Of a DNA stretch of 36,039 bases, positions 1-10,850 are shown one piece after another. Under the pieces are notes generated by a model. That model saw only the letters and a list, made by a program, of their open reading frames with translations. It was not told where the DNA came from and searched no databases. The DNA is taken from assembly GCA_029257045.1 (NCBI GenBank), contig JARIDB010000003.1, positions 1 to 36,039 on the forward strand, written 5' to 3'. The DNA is from Clostridium sp. (GTDB lineage Bacteria; Bacillota; Clostridia; Clostridiales; Clostridiaceae). The first letter of the stretch is position 1; every line of letters starts with the position of its first letter. Both the position numbers and the translations under genes were made by a program.

Positions 1-132
1 TTGTAAGTTCGAATAACTAAATTAAAATTTAGATTCTCACTTTCGTTCAAAAGAATTGCTGGTTTATGTTTTACTTAACTTATTATTTCTGTTCAATTTT
101 CAAAGACCATTATCTTATCGCCCTTAAGCGAC
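1..132 (-). other. rRNA operon leader (transcribed leftwards, 16S gene outside the window)
   Basis: Read on the minus strand, this stretch follows a strong promoter and contains a boxA-like antitermination segment at 90-109 (reverse complement reads GTCTTTGAAAATTGAACAG). That signature is typical of clostridial 16S leaders and 16S-23S spacers. No mature rRNA sequence lies inside the window, so the 16S gene is inferred to begin to the left of position 1. The operon would run away from the origin, in the same direction as gyrA. Confidence 0.75.
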
Positions 133-138
133 TAATTC

Positions 139-168
139 ATAATAACATTTTTTGATGTTATTTGTCAA
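139..168 (-). promoter_or_regulatory. Sigma-A promoter of the rRNA operon
   Basis: On the minus strand a perfect -35 TTGACA (163-168) is followed after 17 bp by TTATTA (140-145), or after 18 bp by TATTAT (139-144). The transcript would enter the leader holding the boxA-like segment. I could not find a second convincing promoter upstream, although many rRNA operons have tandem promoters. Confidence 0.8.
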
Positions 169-532
169 TAAACTTTTAAAAGAAGTTTTTGACTTGCTTG
201 TTGTATCTTTCAACGACAGGATTTATCTTACCACTTAAAAATATACCTATATTATATATATATACCATCCTACGTAGTTATTTTTATTTTTTTATTATTT
301 TCTTTTATTTGCTACTATTTTCTTATACTGATACACCTGGATAAGATTATGGGTTATTTATATAATTAATCTTTACATTTTACATAATTAATTAAATATC
401 TCATTATTAAATACTCTTTATATTCTATATATTGATAACTTATTATATTATAAACCTAAATTAAAAAAATATTTATTATTAATACACCTCATTCCGTCCT
501 ACTTCTATAATTTAAACTTTATCTTATACCTT
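169..532. other. AT-rich intergenic region between gyrA terminator and rRNA promoter
   Basis: I see no credible gene here. The stretch is extremely AT-rich. The part nearest the rRNA promoter may act as an UP-type upstream element, but this is only inferred from composition and position. Confidence 0.5.
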
Positions 533-541
533 TTATATAAA

Positions 542-581
542 AATAAGCTATTTTGCAATTCTAATTGCAAAATAGCTTATT
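542..581 (-). terminator. Rho-independent terminator of the gyrB-gyrA transcript
   Basis: There is a perfect 19-bp inverted repeat (542-560 and 563-581) with only two unpaired bases between the arms. On the minus strand it is followed by TTTTTATA. It begins about 10 nt after the gyrA stop codon and separates the gyrase transcript from the downstream rRNA promoter. Confidence 0.85.
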
Positions 582-590
582 AAATTAATC

Positions 591-3155
591 CTATAAATTA
601 TTATCACTATCTCCAAGCTCTTCGGTATTCTCAGCCTCTATAAGTTCATTTTCTACTAATTCACCAATTTCATATTCAATATTAGTTACGTCTGATTCTT
701 CTAATAAATCAACTTGTTCTTGATTATCTTCATCTTCACTAGCCAATATTTTTGCTATTGCTACTATCTTATCACTTTCACTTGTTCTCATTAACGTAAC
801 ACCCATTGCTGATCTGCTAGTTATCGATACATCTGAAACATTTATTCTTATAGCAACTCCACTCGAATTGATTAACATTAATTCATCATCTGACTTACAA
901 ACTGTAGCCCCTATAACCTTTCCTGTCTTTTCTGATAATTTATAAGTTATTAATCCTGTACCGCCTCTTCGCTGTACTTTATAACTTTGAATTGGAGTTC
1001 TCTTACCAAATCCATTTTCACTTACTACTAGTAGATATTCATCATCTACTGCTATATCCATGCACACAGCTATATCATTATTTTTGAGATTTATTGATCT
1101 AACCCCTGAAGCTGTTCTTCCCATTGGTCTAACATCTTTTTCGTTAAATCTTATAGCGTTACCGTCTTCAGTCGCTATTATTATATTGGCATCACCACGA
1201 GTTACCTTTACTTTTAGTAATTCGTCTCCTTCTCTCAGGTTAATTGCTATCAAACCATTCTTTCTAAGGTTTTTAAATTCTGATAATGGAGTCTTCTTAA
1301 CTACACCTTGTTTAGTTGCCATAAATAAGAATCCATTTGTAACATCATCACTTATAGTAAGAACTGTTTCAATTCTTTCATCTTGTTCTATTCCAATAAT
1401 ATTTATTATATTAGTTCCCTTAGCTGTTCTTCCTGCATCAGGAATTTCATAAGCTCTTAATTTATATACCCTACCCCTATTGGTAAAGAATAATACATCA
1501 GAGTGTGTTGAAGTAATACTTACATGTTCTACGAAGTCATCTTCCTTAGTAGACATTGCTTGTATTCCTCTTCCCCCTCTTCTTTGTGCCGAATAAGTAT
1601 CTGCTGATATTCTTTTAATATATCCAGAGTTAGTTAAAGTAACAACAACCTCTTCTTCTTGAATTAAATCTTCTATATCAATTTCATTCATTACTTTTTC
1701 TATCATTGTTCTTCTATCATCGCCATACTTATTTTTAATTTGTGTTAATTCTTCCTTAATTAAATTAAGTAATTTTTCTTCACTATTTAATATTGAGTTC
1801 AAGTATTTTATTAATTCCATAAGCTCATTATACTCAGCTTCAATTTTATCTCTTTCAAGACCAGTTAATCTTCTAAGTTTCATTTCTAAGATGGCATCTG
1901 ATTGTCTTTCACTTAATCCAAATGTCTCTATTAATGCGTTTTTAGCTATCTCATTATTTTTTGATGATCTAATAATCTTTATAACCTCATCAATATTATC
2001 TAATGCAATCTTTAACCCCTCTAATATGTGGGCCCTAGATTCTGCCTTATTTAATTCAAATGCAGTTCTCCTAGTTAAAACTACCTTTTGAAACTCTATA
2101 TAGTGTTCCAATATTTGTTTTAAGTTTAATACTTGTGGCTCATTATTAACTAAAGCCAACATAATAATTCCAAATGTATCTTGCATTTTTGTATGCTTAT
2201 ATAATAGGTTTAATATTACATTAGGATTCGCATCCCTCTTAAGCTCTATTACTATTCTCATACCATCTCTATCCGATTCATCTCTTAAATCAGATATTCC
2301 AGTTATCTTCTTATCCTTTACTAACTCTGCCATGTTCTCTATTAATCTTGCTTTATTAACTTGATAAGGTAATTCAGTAACAATTATTTTATGCCTATTA
2401 TTTTCTTCTTCAATTTCAGCTTTCGCCCTTACTACAACCTTACCTCTTCCTGTTTCGTATGCTGCCCTTATACCTGCCTTGCCCATTATTGTTGCAGCTG
2501 TTGGGAAATCAGGTCCTTTTATAACTGTCATTAATTCCAAAACAGTTGTTTCTGGATTGTCTATAAGCATTATTGTCCCATCTATAACTTCATTCAAGTT
2601 ATGTGGTGGTATATTAGTTGCCATACCAACCGCTATACCTGATGATCCATTAACTAATAGATTAGGATATCTTGATGGTAAAACCAATGGTTCCTTTTCC
2701 TCACCATCAAAATTAGGGATAAAATCAACAGTATCCTTATTTATATCTCTTAACATTTCCGCAGCTATTTTATTCATTTTTGCTTCTGTATATCTCATAG
2801 CCGCTGCACTATCACCATCTACAGATCCAAAGTTACCATGACCATCTACCAGCATATACCTCATTGAAAAATCTTGCGCAAGCCTTACCAATGCATCATA
2901 TACTGATGTGTCACCATGTGGATGATACTTACCTAAAACTTCCCCAACTATTCTAGCACATTTCCTATATCCTTTTTCTGGAGCCAATCCAAGCTCTTGC
3001 ATAGCAAAAAGTATTCTTCTATGAACTGGCTTTAATCCATCCCTAACATCTGGTAATGCACGACCAACTATAACACTCATAGCATAATCTATATAGCATC
3101 TTTTCATTTCCTTATTTATATCTACTTGAATAACTTTTCCTTCATTGTAACTCAT
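591..3155 (-). CDS. gyrA: DNA gyrase subunit A
   Basis: GyrA is the breakage-reunion subunit of the A2B2 gyrase, which introduces negative supercoils using ATP. The start chosen is ATG at 3155, giving 854 aa; the reading frame opens nine bases earlier at a GTG that lies inside the Shine-Dalgarno GAGGTG. From this start the catalytic tyrosine in the MRYTEAK motif is Tyr122, as in E. coli. In the quinolone-resistance region, the residue at E. coli position 83 is Thr and that at 87 is Asp, the usual unmutated clostridial state. A GyrA-box QRRGGRG is present in the C-terminal beta-pinwheel. The last 50 or so residues are strikingly acidic. The gene follows gyrB by about 20 bp and is clearly cotranscribed with it. 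Confidence 0.98.
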   Translation of the reverse strand: MSYNEGKVIQVDINKEMKRCYIDYAMSVIVGRALPDVRDGLKPVHRRILFAMQELGLAPEKGYRKCARIVGEVLGKYHPHGDTSVYDALVRLAQDFSMRYMLVDGHGNFGSVDGDSAAAMRYTEAKMNKIAAEMLRDINKDTVDFIPNFDGEEKEPLVLPSRYPNLLVNGSSGIAVGMATNIPPHNLNEVIDGTIMLIDNPETTVLELMTVIKGPDFPTAATIMGKAGIRAAYETGRGKVVVRAKAEIEEENNRHKIIVTELPYQVNKARLIENMAELVKDKKITGISDLRDESDRDGMRIVIELKRDANPNVILNLLYKHTKMQDTFGIIMLALVNNEPQVLNLKQILEHYIEFQKVVLTRRTAFELNKAESRAHILEGLKIALDNIDEVIKIIRSSKNNEIAKNALIETFGLSERQSDAILEMKLRRLTGLERDKIEAEYNELMELIKYLNSILNSEEKLLNLIKEELTQIKNKYGDDRRTMIEKVMNEIDIEDLIQEEEVVVTLTNSGYIKRISADTYSAQRRGGRGIQAMSTKEDDFVEHVSITSTHSDVLFFTNRGRVYKLRAYEIPDAGRTAKGTNIINIIGIEQDERIETVLTISDDVTNGFLFMATKQGVVKKTPLSEFKNLRKNGLIAINLREGDELLKVKVTRGDANIIIATEDGNAIRFNEKDVRPMGRTASGVRSINLKNNDIAVCMDIAVDDEYLLVVSENGFGKRTPIQSYKVQRRGGTGLITYKLSEKTGKVIGATVCKSDDELMLINSSGVAIRINVSDVSITSRSAMGVTLMRTSESDKIVAIAKILASEDEDNQEQVDLLEESDVTNIEYEIGELVENELIEAENTEELGDSDNNL

Positions 3156-3176
3156 GTACTTCACCTCGTTTTAGTA

Positions 3177-5102
<1,926 letters not shown>

Positions 5103-5142
5103 CTAAATTTTATTATAACCACCTGAAGATTTAACATTGGAA

Positions 5143-5403
5143 TTATGGATTATAATTTATATTTGTTCTCTTTGTTAAAGTAGAAGAGGATATTGGAGAT
5201 AAGTAAATTTTACTCATCTTATTAACCTCAGCTATGACAAAGGACTTTGGTTTCTCCTTAGAAATTCTTTCTACAAACCCATCTTCTTCTGCCAATCTTA
5301 AAAAAGAACTTGTATCAGAACTATAAGTCGTAGTTTCAAAATCAAAAATTCCAATTATATCTTTTACTGGCACTACTACATTCTCTCCCAAATGTAAAAA
5401 CAT
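5143..5403 (-). CDS. remB: RemB-like protein (DUF370, YaaB)
   Basis: This 86-aa protein belongs to the DUF370/RemB family. It is recognised by the start MFLHLGENVVVPVKDIIGIFD, by the SFVIAEV core, and by its invariant place between recF and gyrB. In Bacillus subtilis, RemB is linked with RemA in biofilm matrix gene expression; the biochemical role of the clostridial form is not known. A strong AAGGAGGAG precedes the ATG. The gene sits 12 bp after recF. The C-terminal tail after SPISSSTL is short and polar and probably disordered. Confidence 0.88.
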   Translation of the reverse strand: MFLHLGENVVVPVKDIIGIFDFETTTYSSDTSSFLRLAEEDGFVERISKEKPKSFVIAEVNKMSKIYLSPISSSTLTKRTNINYNP

Positions 5404-5415
5404 AAGAACTCCTCC

Positions 5416-6504
5416 TTAACTTAGGATATCTCCATCTTTAACCTTAAATACTCTGGAGTTGTTATCTAAATAATTAGTTAAATCTTCTATACCAGTACAA
5501 GTAATTACCGTTTGAATATCCCTAATAGAATTTAACACATATCTTTTCCTGCTAAAATCTAGTTCAGATAAGACATCATCTAATAATAAAATAGGATATT
5601 CATTTGTAACTTCCTTAATTATTTTTAATGATGCAAACTTTATAGTAAGTACTGCACTTCTTTGTTGCCCTTGAGATCCAAAACTCTTAGTGTCTACAGA
5701 ATTTATGAGAACACTAAAATCATCTCTATGTGGACCTATAGTTGTTATTCCCTTTTCCATATCTTTTTTTCTATTTTTCTTTAATAACTCGTAAAAACTA
5801 TCCTTAATATTTTCTGTTGTTTTCTTTACGGTACATATATATTTAAATTCAATATTTTCTTTTCCCGAAGATATATCTTTATGTATGCTCTCCCCGTATA
5901 AATTCAACTTATCTATGTACTTATATCTTTCCATTATTATATTATGCCCAAATTCCGCTAATCTCATATCATAGACATCTAAAAATTCTTTATCTAAGGT
6001 TCTACTTTTTAAAATAAGGTTTCTTTCATTAAGAATCTTATTATATTGGACAAGATTATAGTAATACCTTGAATCTAATTGACATAACTCCATATCTATA
6101 AACCTTCGTCTAATTCCAGGAGACTCTTTAATTATTTTAAGATCTTCTGGAGAAAACATAACAACATTAAAGTTTCCAAACAGTTCTCCTATTTTAGAAA
6201 CTTTAACTTTATTTATCTTTATGGCTTTTTTCCCATCTCTTAAAATATTTATGTCAATTTGTTTATCTAATCTCTCCTTACCAACTAATAAGCTTATATA
6301 GGCACTATCCTCATCCCATCTAACTAATTCCTTATCTCTTGATGTCCTATGAGACTTTGCAAAGGAACAATAATAAATAGCTTCAAGAATATTAGTTTTT
6401 CCTTGAGCATTATCCCCCATAAATACATTTACACCTTTTCCAAGTGTTATAGCCAAGGTTTTATAATTTCTATAATTTAACATTTGTAATTTTTTAATAT
6501 ACAT
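5416..6504 (-). CDS. recF: DNA replication and repair protein RecF
   Basis: RecF is an SMC-like ATPase that helps load RecA at gaps and stalled forks together with RecO and RecR. The 362-aa protein has a Walker A GDNAQGKT at residues 30-37, the ABC signature region GSQGQQRSAVL, and a Walker B ILLLDDVLSELD about 50 residues from the end. All the parts needed for ATP binding are intact. The Shine-Dalgarno is AAGGTG, a moderate site. It is followed closely by remB and preceded by yaaA, the standard clostridial order. Confidence 0.97.
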   Translation of the reverse strand: MYIKKLQMLNYRNYKTLAITLGKGVNVFMGDNAQGKTNILEAIYYCSFAKSHRTSRDKELVRWDEDSAYISLLVGKERLDKQIDINILRDGKKAIKINKVKVSKIGELFGNFNVVMFSPEDLKIIKESPGIRRRFIDMELCQLDSRYYYNLVQYNKILNERNLILKSRTLDKEFLDVYDMRLAEFGHNIIMERYKYIDKLNLYGESIHKDISSGKENIEFKYICTVKKTTENIKDSFYELLKKNRKKDMEKGITTIGPHRDDFSVLINSVDTKSFGSQGQQRSAVLTIKFASLKIIKEVTNEYPILLLDDVLSELDFSRKRYVLNSIRDIQTVITCTGIEDLTNYLDNNSRVFKVKDGDILS

Positions 6505-6575
6505 ATTAACACCTTTTTTAATTATAACATATTTACAGGAATAAAAAGTAACTTTTATTAGGTTTAAAATAACCT

Positions 6576-6794
6576 TTATATAACCTTGTATGTTTCTCCA
6601 TTAAACTCTACAAAATCACCAATCCTAATTTTTTTACCCCTTTGAGTACAAATCTCTCCATTAACCTTTACAAGTTCATCTAAAACATAAAGTTTAGCTT
6701 CAGATCCTAAAGAAGCTGCGCCACACCATTTTAAAAAAGAATCTAATTTTATAAATTCCGTATTTATTTTAATTTCTTCCATATATTTTTCCAT
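6576..6794 (-). CDS. yaaA: S4-domain RNA-binding protein YaaA
   Basis: This 72-aa protein consists almost wholly of an S4 RNA-binding fold (FIKLDSFLKWCGAASLGSEAK, then VKVNGEICTQRGKKIRIGD). It is the small S4 protein always found between dnaN and recF in Firmicutes; a ribosome-linked role is proposed for the family but not proven. The ATG at 6794 has no strong Shine-Dalgarno. The nearest, GGTGA, lies about 17 nt upstream, in the loop of an imperfect hairpin (arms around 6800-6830). An alternative ATG at 6782 is no better placed. Confidence 0.92.
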   Translation of the reverse strand: MEKYMEEIKINTEFIKLDSFLKWCGAASLGSEAKLYVLDELVKVNGEICTQRGKKIRIGDFVEFNGETYKVI

Positions 6795-6836
6795 TTATAT
6801 GCATAATAATTCACCATTATTGCATAAATTCCTTTC

Positions 6837-7937
6837 TTATCTTATTAATCTAACAGGTAAAACAAGGTATTTTGAATTACTACTATCTTTGCATTTTATA
6901 ACACAAGGACTTACGCTAGATGTCATTTCCATAACTATTTCATCTCCATCGATATTCTTTAAAACATCTAAAAGATATCTAGAATTAAATGCAATTTGTA
7001 GTTCTTCCCCTTGCAGATTTATATTTAATTCCTCCCTAACTTTTCCCAATTGAGAATTAGAAGTTATAACTGCATTATCTTCATGAAAATCTAATTTAAT
7101 CAAATTACTGTTGTTATCCTTAGACATTAACGATGCTCTCTCAATGCAGCTTTGTAATTCCTGCTTATTAACTTCAACTAGAATCTTATATTCTTGAGGT
7201 AATAGTGAAGAATACTTAACAAACTTTCCTTCTAAAAGCCTTGAAATGATTTTTGTATTATTTAAGTTAAATAATATATGGTTATCAGTAAATGTTATTT
7301 TAACACTACTAGATGCATCCTCTAAAACTCTTGAAACTTCATTAAGAGTTTTTCCTGGAATTACCACCTCTATGTTATTATCATTATCTAAAAACTCACT
7401 TTTAACAGCTAATCTATATCCATCTAATGCAACTAAATTTAACTGCTTATTATTAACCTCAAATAAAATTCCCTGAAGTATAGGTCTAGTTTCATCTTGA
7501 GCTATTGCAAATGATGTTCCTTTTATCATATTTTTTAAAATATTCTGAGGCACAACTATTGATAAATTTTCATTTATTTCAGGTAATGCTGGATAATCTT
7601 CCCCACTCATATAGACTAGGTTAAAAGTTGACTTCTGACAGGTTATTTGAATTACATCATTATCTAAAGTTTCTATTCTAACATCTGAATTTGGTAATCT
7701 TCTAATAATCTCACTAAATAATTTAGAATCAACTACTATCATTCCGTCCTCTTCAACGTTAGCCTCAACTTTAGTTTCTATAGATACATCCATGTCTGAT
7801 CCTATTAATGTTAGACCATCCTTAGATGCTTTTATGTAAATACCTTCTAAGATAGGCATTGTTGTTTTACCAGTAATTGCTTTATTAGATACTATTACAC
7901 CCTCTTGCAGTTTTTGTTTTGTACAAATAAATATCAT
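6837..7937 (-). CDS. dnaN: DNA polymerase III beta sliding clamp
   Basis: The beta clamp forms a ring dimer that tethers the replicative polymerase to DNA. The protein is 366 aa, as expected for three clamp domains. It begins with the typical Firmicute start (MIFICTKQKLQEGV then KAITGKTTMPILEGI) and ends with the hallmark YLVLPVRLIR tail. The ATG at 7937 follows AAAGGAGG closely. The 258-bp gap to dnaA contains the origin's unwinding region, so the dnaN promoter may lie in or beside oriC. Confidence 0.98.
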   Translation of the reverse strand: MIFICTKQKLQEGVIVSNKAITGKTTMPILEGIYIKASKDGLTLIGSDMDVSIETKVEANVEEDGMIVVDSKLFSEIIRRLPNSDVRIETLDNDVIQITCQKSTFNLVYMSGEDYPALPEINENLSIVVPQNILKNMIKGTSFAIAQDETRPILQGILFEVNNKQLNLVALDGYRLAVKSEFLDNDNNIEVVIPGKTLNEVSRVLEDASSSVKITFTDNHILFNLNNTKIISRLLEGKFVKYSSLLPQEYKILVEVNKQELQSCIERASLMSKDNNSNLIKLDFHEDNAVITSNSQLGKVREELNINLQGEELQIAFNSRYLLDVLKNIDGDEIVMEMTSSVSPCVIKCKDSSNSKYLVLPVRLIR

Positions 7938-8000
7938 TATAAAAACCTCCTTTATTTATGAACAATAGATTATATAGAATAGATATAATATATAGATAAA

Positions 8001-8021
8001 TAATAATAATAGTAGTAGTAG
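8001..8021 (+). other. DnaA-trio repeat (origin unwinding element)
   Basis: The plus strand reads TAATAATAA followed by four TAG triplets. Read 3' to 5' this is GAT-GAT-GAT-GAT-AAT-AAT-AAT, matching the DnaA-trio motif described in Bacillus subtilis. It sits next to a short G-rich stretch (GGGGC at 8021-8025) on the DnaA-box side and an AT-rich stretch on the dnaN side, in the same order as in Bacillus. The role in loading DnaA on single strand is inferred from that similarity. Confidence 0.75.
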
Positions 8022-8087
8022 GGGCTGTTGATATGTTAATAAGTGGGCTAACGCCTTTTAAACACTTAATAGTTGTCAAAGAAATAG

Positions 8088-8164
8088 TGTGGATAAGTGA
8101 AGCAAAAATACCATATCTTATCCACAGTATCAACAAGGCACATTATTTTTATTAGTTATCCACA
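8088..8164. other. oriC, DnaA-box cluster between dnaA and dnaN
   Basis: Three perfect consensus DnaA boxes (TTATCCACA) lie here: 8088-8096 on the minus strand, 8118-8126 and 8156-8164 on the plus strand. A weaker one (TTATGTACA) is at 8180-8188. Together with the trio repeat at 8001-8021 they form the downstream half of a bipartite origin flanking dnaA. The two degenerate box-like sequences nearest the trios (8026-8034 and 8034-8042) each have two mismatches. Confidence 0.85.
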
Positions 8165-8195
8165 AGTAATTATAAAAAGTTATGTACATCTGTTA

Positions 8196-9551
8196 TTAAC
8201 CTTGAGTTAACTTCTTAGTTATATCGTTAACCGTGTGTTGTAAACTCTCATCTTTAGTTAATGCATCAGATATCTTTTCATAGGCGTGAATAACTGTAGT
8301 ATGATCTCTACCACCAAATTCCTCACCTATTTTAGGAAGTGACATATCTGTTAATTTTCTGCTTAGATACATAGCAATTTGTCTAGGATAGGATACATTT
8401 CGAGTTCTTCTTTGAGATTTCAACTCTTCAACCCTTAAGTTAAAGTAACCAGCAACTACATCTTGAATAACATCCATAGTTATATTTTTATTTTGTTTAT
8501 TTGATATTATATCCTTTAAGGCTTCTGTAGCTAGCTCAACGGTTATGGGCCTATTAGTTAGAGATGAATAAGCAACTATTCTTATTAATGCTCCTTCAAG
8601 CTCTCTAATATTTGATTTGATTTTAGTAGCTATATAAACCATAACTTCATTAGCAACATTTAAACTCTCTACGTCAGCTTTTTTCTTTAAGATAGCCATT
8701 CTAGTTTCAAAGTCAGGAGCCTGAATATCGGCAATTAAACCCCATTCAAATCTAGAGCGTAATCTTGCTTCAAGTGTTTGTATTTCTTTTGGTGGCCTAT
8801 CAGATGATAGTATAATTTGCTTATTAGCATCATGCAATTCATTAAAGGTATGGAAAAACTCTTCTTGTGTTCTTTCTTTACCAGCAATAAATTGAATATC
8901 ATCAATTAATAAAACGTCCACACTTCTATATTTATTTCTAAATTCTTCATTTTTATCATCTTTTATTGCATTAATTAATTCATTAGTGAATTTTTCGGAA
9001 GAGACGTAAACTACCTTTGCATTAGAGTTGTTTTGAAGAACATAATGTCCTATTGCATGCATTAGGTGAGTTTTACCAAGACCAACTCCTCCATAAATAA
9101 ATAATGGATTATAAGCTTTTGCAGGAGATTCAGCAACAGCTAAAGAAGCAGCGTGGGCGAATCTATTACTATTACCAATGACAAAGGAAGAGAAGGTATA
9201 TTTAGGATTTAATGTACTAGACATTTCATCATTAACTACAATAGAAGATTTTTCTTGCGACTTTACGACTTTTTCTTCCTTTTCTTCAGTTTCCTGAATA
9301 TCAGATGCCATAATAAATTCAATAGAGTATACTTTAGAACAAGCAGCTTCAATAGAATTTATAACTAGATCTTTATACCTTTTTTCTAATATGTCTTGAG
9401 TAAAGGAGTTAGGAACACTGATTTTTATTATATTGGAAGATATAGAAATAGGTTCGCAGCTTTTAATCCAAGTATTAAAGCTAACTTCACTCATTTCACT
9501 CTTTATAATAATTAAGGTCTTTTCCCATAATGATTTCAGATCATTATTCAT
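8196..9551 (-). CDS. dnaA: Chromosomal replication initiator protein DnaA
   Basis: DnaA is the AAA+ initiator that binds DnaA boxes and melts the origin. I chose ATG at 9551 (451 aa) because GGAGG lies just before it; the frame is open 18 codons further upstream, but those residues are not DnaA-like. Domain I is residues 1-80, with a charged linker up to about 110. The Walker A GGVGLGKT is at 154-161 and Walker B LLIDD at 214-218. The domain IV helix-turn-helix with [14 protein letters not shown] is near the C-terminus. DnaA-box clusters flank the gene on both sides, so autoregulation by DnaA is expected. Confidence 0.98.
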   Translation of the reverse strand: MNNDLKSLWEKTLIIIKSEMSEVSFNTWIKSCEPISISSNIIKISVPNSFTQDILEKRYKDLVINSIEAACSKVYSIEFIMASDIQETEEKEEKVVKSQEKSSIVVNDEMSSTLNPKYTFSSFVIGNSNRFAHAASLAVAESPAKAYNPLFIYGGVGLGKTHLMHAIGHYVLQNNSNAKVVYVSSEKFTNELINAIKDDKNEEFRNKYRSVDVLLIDDIQFIAGKERTQEEFFHTFNELHDANKQIILSSDRPPKEIQTLEARLRSRFEWGLIADIQAPDFETRMAILKKKADVESLNVANEVMVYIATKIKSNIRELEGALIRIVAYSSLTNRPITVELATEALKDIISNKQNKNITMDVIQDVVAGYFNLRVEELKSQRRTRNVSYPRQIAMYLSRKLTDMSLPKIGEEFGGRDHTTVIHAYEKISDALTKDESLQHTVNDITKKLTQG

Positions 9552-10081
9552 TTCATATCCTCCATAAAAAATTATTTTGATAAGTAGTTTAATCTTTAAT
9601 AACAATATATCAACACATTTATTAACAAGTGAGATAATATATTTATAATAACAAAAAGGTTATGCACATGTTAATAATTATGTTGACTTTTAAAGATAGA
9701 AAAAGATATCCACAATTTAATTATGAACATATTTTAACATTACTAACATACTGTAAGTGTATTATTTTAGTGTTTTTATAAAAAAAATATTTAGTTATAA
9801 AGATATTTAGAACAAGTTATGCACAATTTTGTCCACAGGTGTGGATAACCTTTAACTAAAACCAAGTTATTCACAACCAATATTAATAATAGCATAAGTT
9901 AAATACAGTATTCAAGAAGTTATCCACAAAAACTAGTTTATATTATTAAAATTATCAACATAATTAGAAATATATAGTGTATTGACAGAAAAACATGATA
10001 TATATATAATGATAAGGTAAAATTAAAAACAGAGATTATAGTTTTGCTATAGAATTAAAACATCGAAGGGGGTGTAATGAA
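9552..10081. other. oriC, upstream DnaA-box cluster (dnaA-rpmH intergenic region)
   Basis: This gap between divergent dnaA and rpmH holds no gene. It contains five boxes matching TTATNCACA: 9660-9668, 9817-9825, 9867-9875 and 9920-9928 on the plus strand, and 9840-9848 on the minus strand. Single-mismatch boxes lie at 9706-9714 (ATATCCACA), 9721-9729 (TTATGAACA) and 9829-9837 (TTGTCCACA). The region corresponds to the incA/incB part of the Bacillus-type origin. The dnaA promoter should also be here but I could not assign it with confidence. Confidence 0.88.
9982..10010 (+). promoter_or_regulatory. Sigma-A promoter of rpmH
   Basis: A perfect -35 TTGACA (9982-9987) and a perfect -10 TATAAT (10005-10010) are separated by exactly 17 bp. 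This is the best promoter in the window. The start site would fall near 10017, about 65 nt before the rpmH start codon. Its closeness to the DnaA boxes (54 bp) suggests that origin occupancy could affect it. Confidence 0.92.
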
Positions 10082-10216
10082 ATGTTCATGACATACCAAC
10101 CAAAAAAGAGACAAAGAAAAAGAGAACATGGGTTTAGAAAAAGAATGAAGTCAGCTTCAGGAAGAGTTATTCTTAGAAAAAGAAGACAAAAAGGTAGAAA
10201 AAAATTAACAGCATAA
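10082..10216 (+). CDS. rpmH: 50S ribosomal protein L34
   Basis: This 44-aa, strongly basic protein is L34, recognised by [20 protein letters not shown] and the GRKKLTA tail. The first ATG at 10082 (MFMTYQ) is about nine bases after AAGGGGGTG. An internal ATG at 10088 would drop two residues. L34 is small and lies deep in the large subunit. Its position beside oriC, transcribed away from dnaA, is conserved across bacteria. A perfect-consensus promoter drives it, and two overlapping hairpins separate it from rnpA. Confidence 0.97.
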   Translation: MFMTYQPKKRQRKREHGFRKRMKSASGRVILRKRRQKGRKKLTA

Positions 10217-10217
10217 G

Positions 10218-10256
10218 GGCCGCACTTTAGTGGCCTTTTTCTGCAATGCAGAAAAA
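10218..10256 (+). promoter_or_regulatory. Overlapping hairpins between rpmH and rnpA (possible attenuator)
   Basis: The first hairpin pairs GGCC(10218-10221)/AC with GT/GGCC(10230-10235) around a two-base bulge and is followed by TTTTT (10236-10240), like a weak terminator. The second is a perfect 9-bp stem (10236-10244 with 10248-10256, loop AAT) whose left arm uses that same T-run. The arrangement suggests partial termination, so that more rpmH than rnpA message is made; this is inference. Confidence 0.5.
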
Positions 10257-10276
10257 AGAGGAGAATCAAGCTTCCA

Positions 10277-10627
10277 ATGGTGTACAGATTAAGAAAAAAC
10301 AATGAGTTTAAAGTAGTGTATAGAAGAGGAAAATCTCTGGCCAACAATCTTTTAGTTTTATATGTCTTTATTAATAGAAAAAATAAAACACAAAATAATC
10401 TTTCTTATAATAAGATAGGAATATCAGTTAGTAAAAAGGTTGGAAATAGTGTAGTTAGAAGTAGAAGTAAACGATTGATAACTGAAAGCTATAGATTGAA
10501 TGAAAAATATCTTAAATCAGGTTATGATCTTGTATTTGTTGCAAGAAGTTCAATTAAGGATAAAAGTTATTTTGAAGTTGAGGAAGCAATGAAAAAGCTA
10601 TTTTTAAAGGCAGGATTATATAAGTAA
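10277..10627 (+). CDS. rnpA: Ribonuclease P protein component
   Basis: RnpA is the protein subunit of RNase P, which removes the 5' leader from pre-tRNAs together with the rnpB RNA. The 116-aa basic protein has the family start ([18 protein letters not shown]) and the [21 protein letters not shown] core. The central RNR motif of many homologues reads RSR here, which I recall as common in clostridia. The ATG at 10277 lies 13 nt after GAGGAG, a rather long gap; GTG at 10280 is an alternative. Its stop overlaps the yidD start by one base, showing translational coupling. Confidence 0.96.
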   Translation: MVYRLRKNNEFKVVYRRGKSLANNLLVLYVFINRKNKTQNNLSYNKIGISVSKKVGNSVVRSRSKRLITESYRLNEKYLKSGYDLVFVARSSIKDKSYFEVEEAMKKLFLKAGLYK

Positions 10628-10839
10628 TGTTGAAAAAGGTTATTTTAAAATCTATACAGTTATATAGAAAATATATTTCACCAATGACACCACCCAAATG
10701 CATATATACACCGACTTGTTCGCAATATGCAATAGATGCTATCACTAAATATGGAGCATTAAAGGGTGGATTTTTAGCAATTAGAAGAATTTTAAGGTGT
10801 CACCCCTTTAGAAAAGGCGGATATGACCCAGTTAAATAG
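10627..10839 (+). CDS. yidD: Membrane protein insertion efficiency factor YidD
   Basis: YidD is a small protein at the inner face of the membrane that helps YidC insert membrane proteins. The 70-aa sequence has all family hallmarks: an amphipathic basic N-terminus ([14 protein letters not shown]), the [15 protein letters not shown] cysteine motif and the [12 protein letters not shown] end. The start codon overlaps the rnpA stop (TAATG), and yidC follows after 11 bp with its own GGAGG, so rnpA-yidD-yidC form one operon. Confidence 0.95.
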   Translation: MLKKVILKSIQLYRKYISPMTPPKCIYTPTCSQYAIDAITKYGALKGGFLAIRRILRCHPFRKGGYDPVK

Positions 10840-10850
10840 AGGAGGTTACT

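Noticed and set aside
7885-8136. Minus-strand frame of 83 codons across the dnaA-dnaN gap
   Set aside because: It runs through the origin boxes and the trio repeat and into dnaN, with no Shine-Dalgarno; it is composition noise.
10036-10347. Minus-strand reading frame of 103 codons across rpmH and rnpA
   Set aside because: It is antisense to the clear rpmH gene, has no ribosome binding site, and its leucine/phenylalanine-rich product is the usual shadow of lysine-rich coding DNA.
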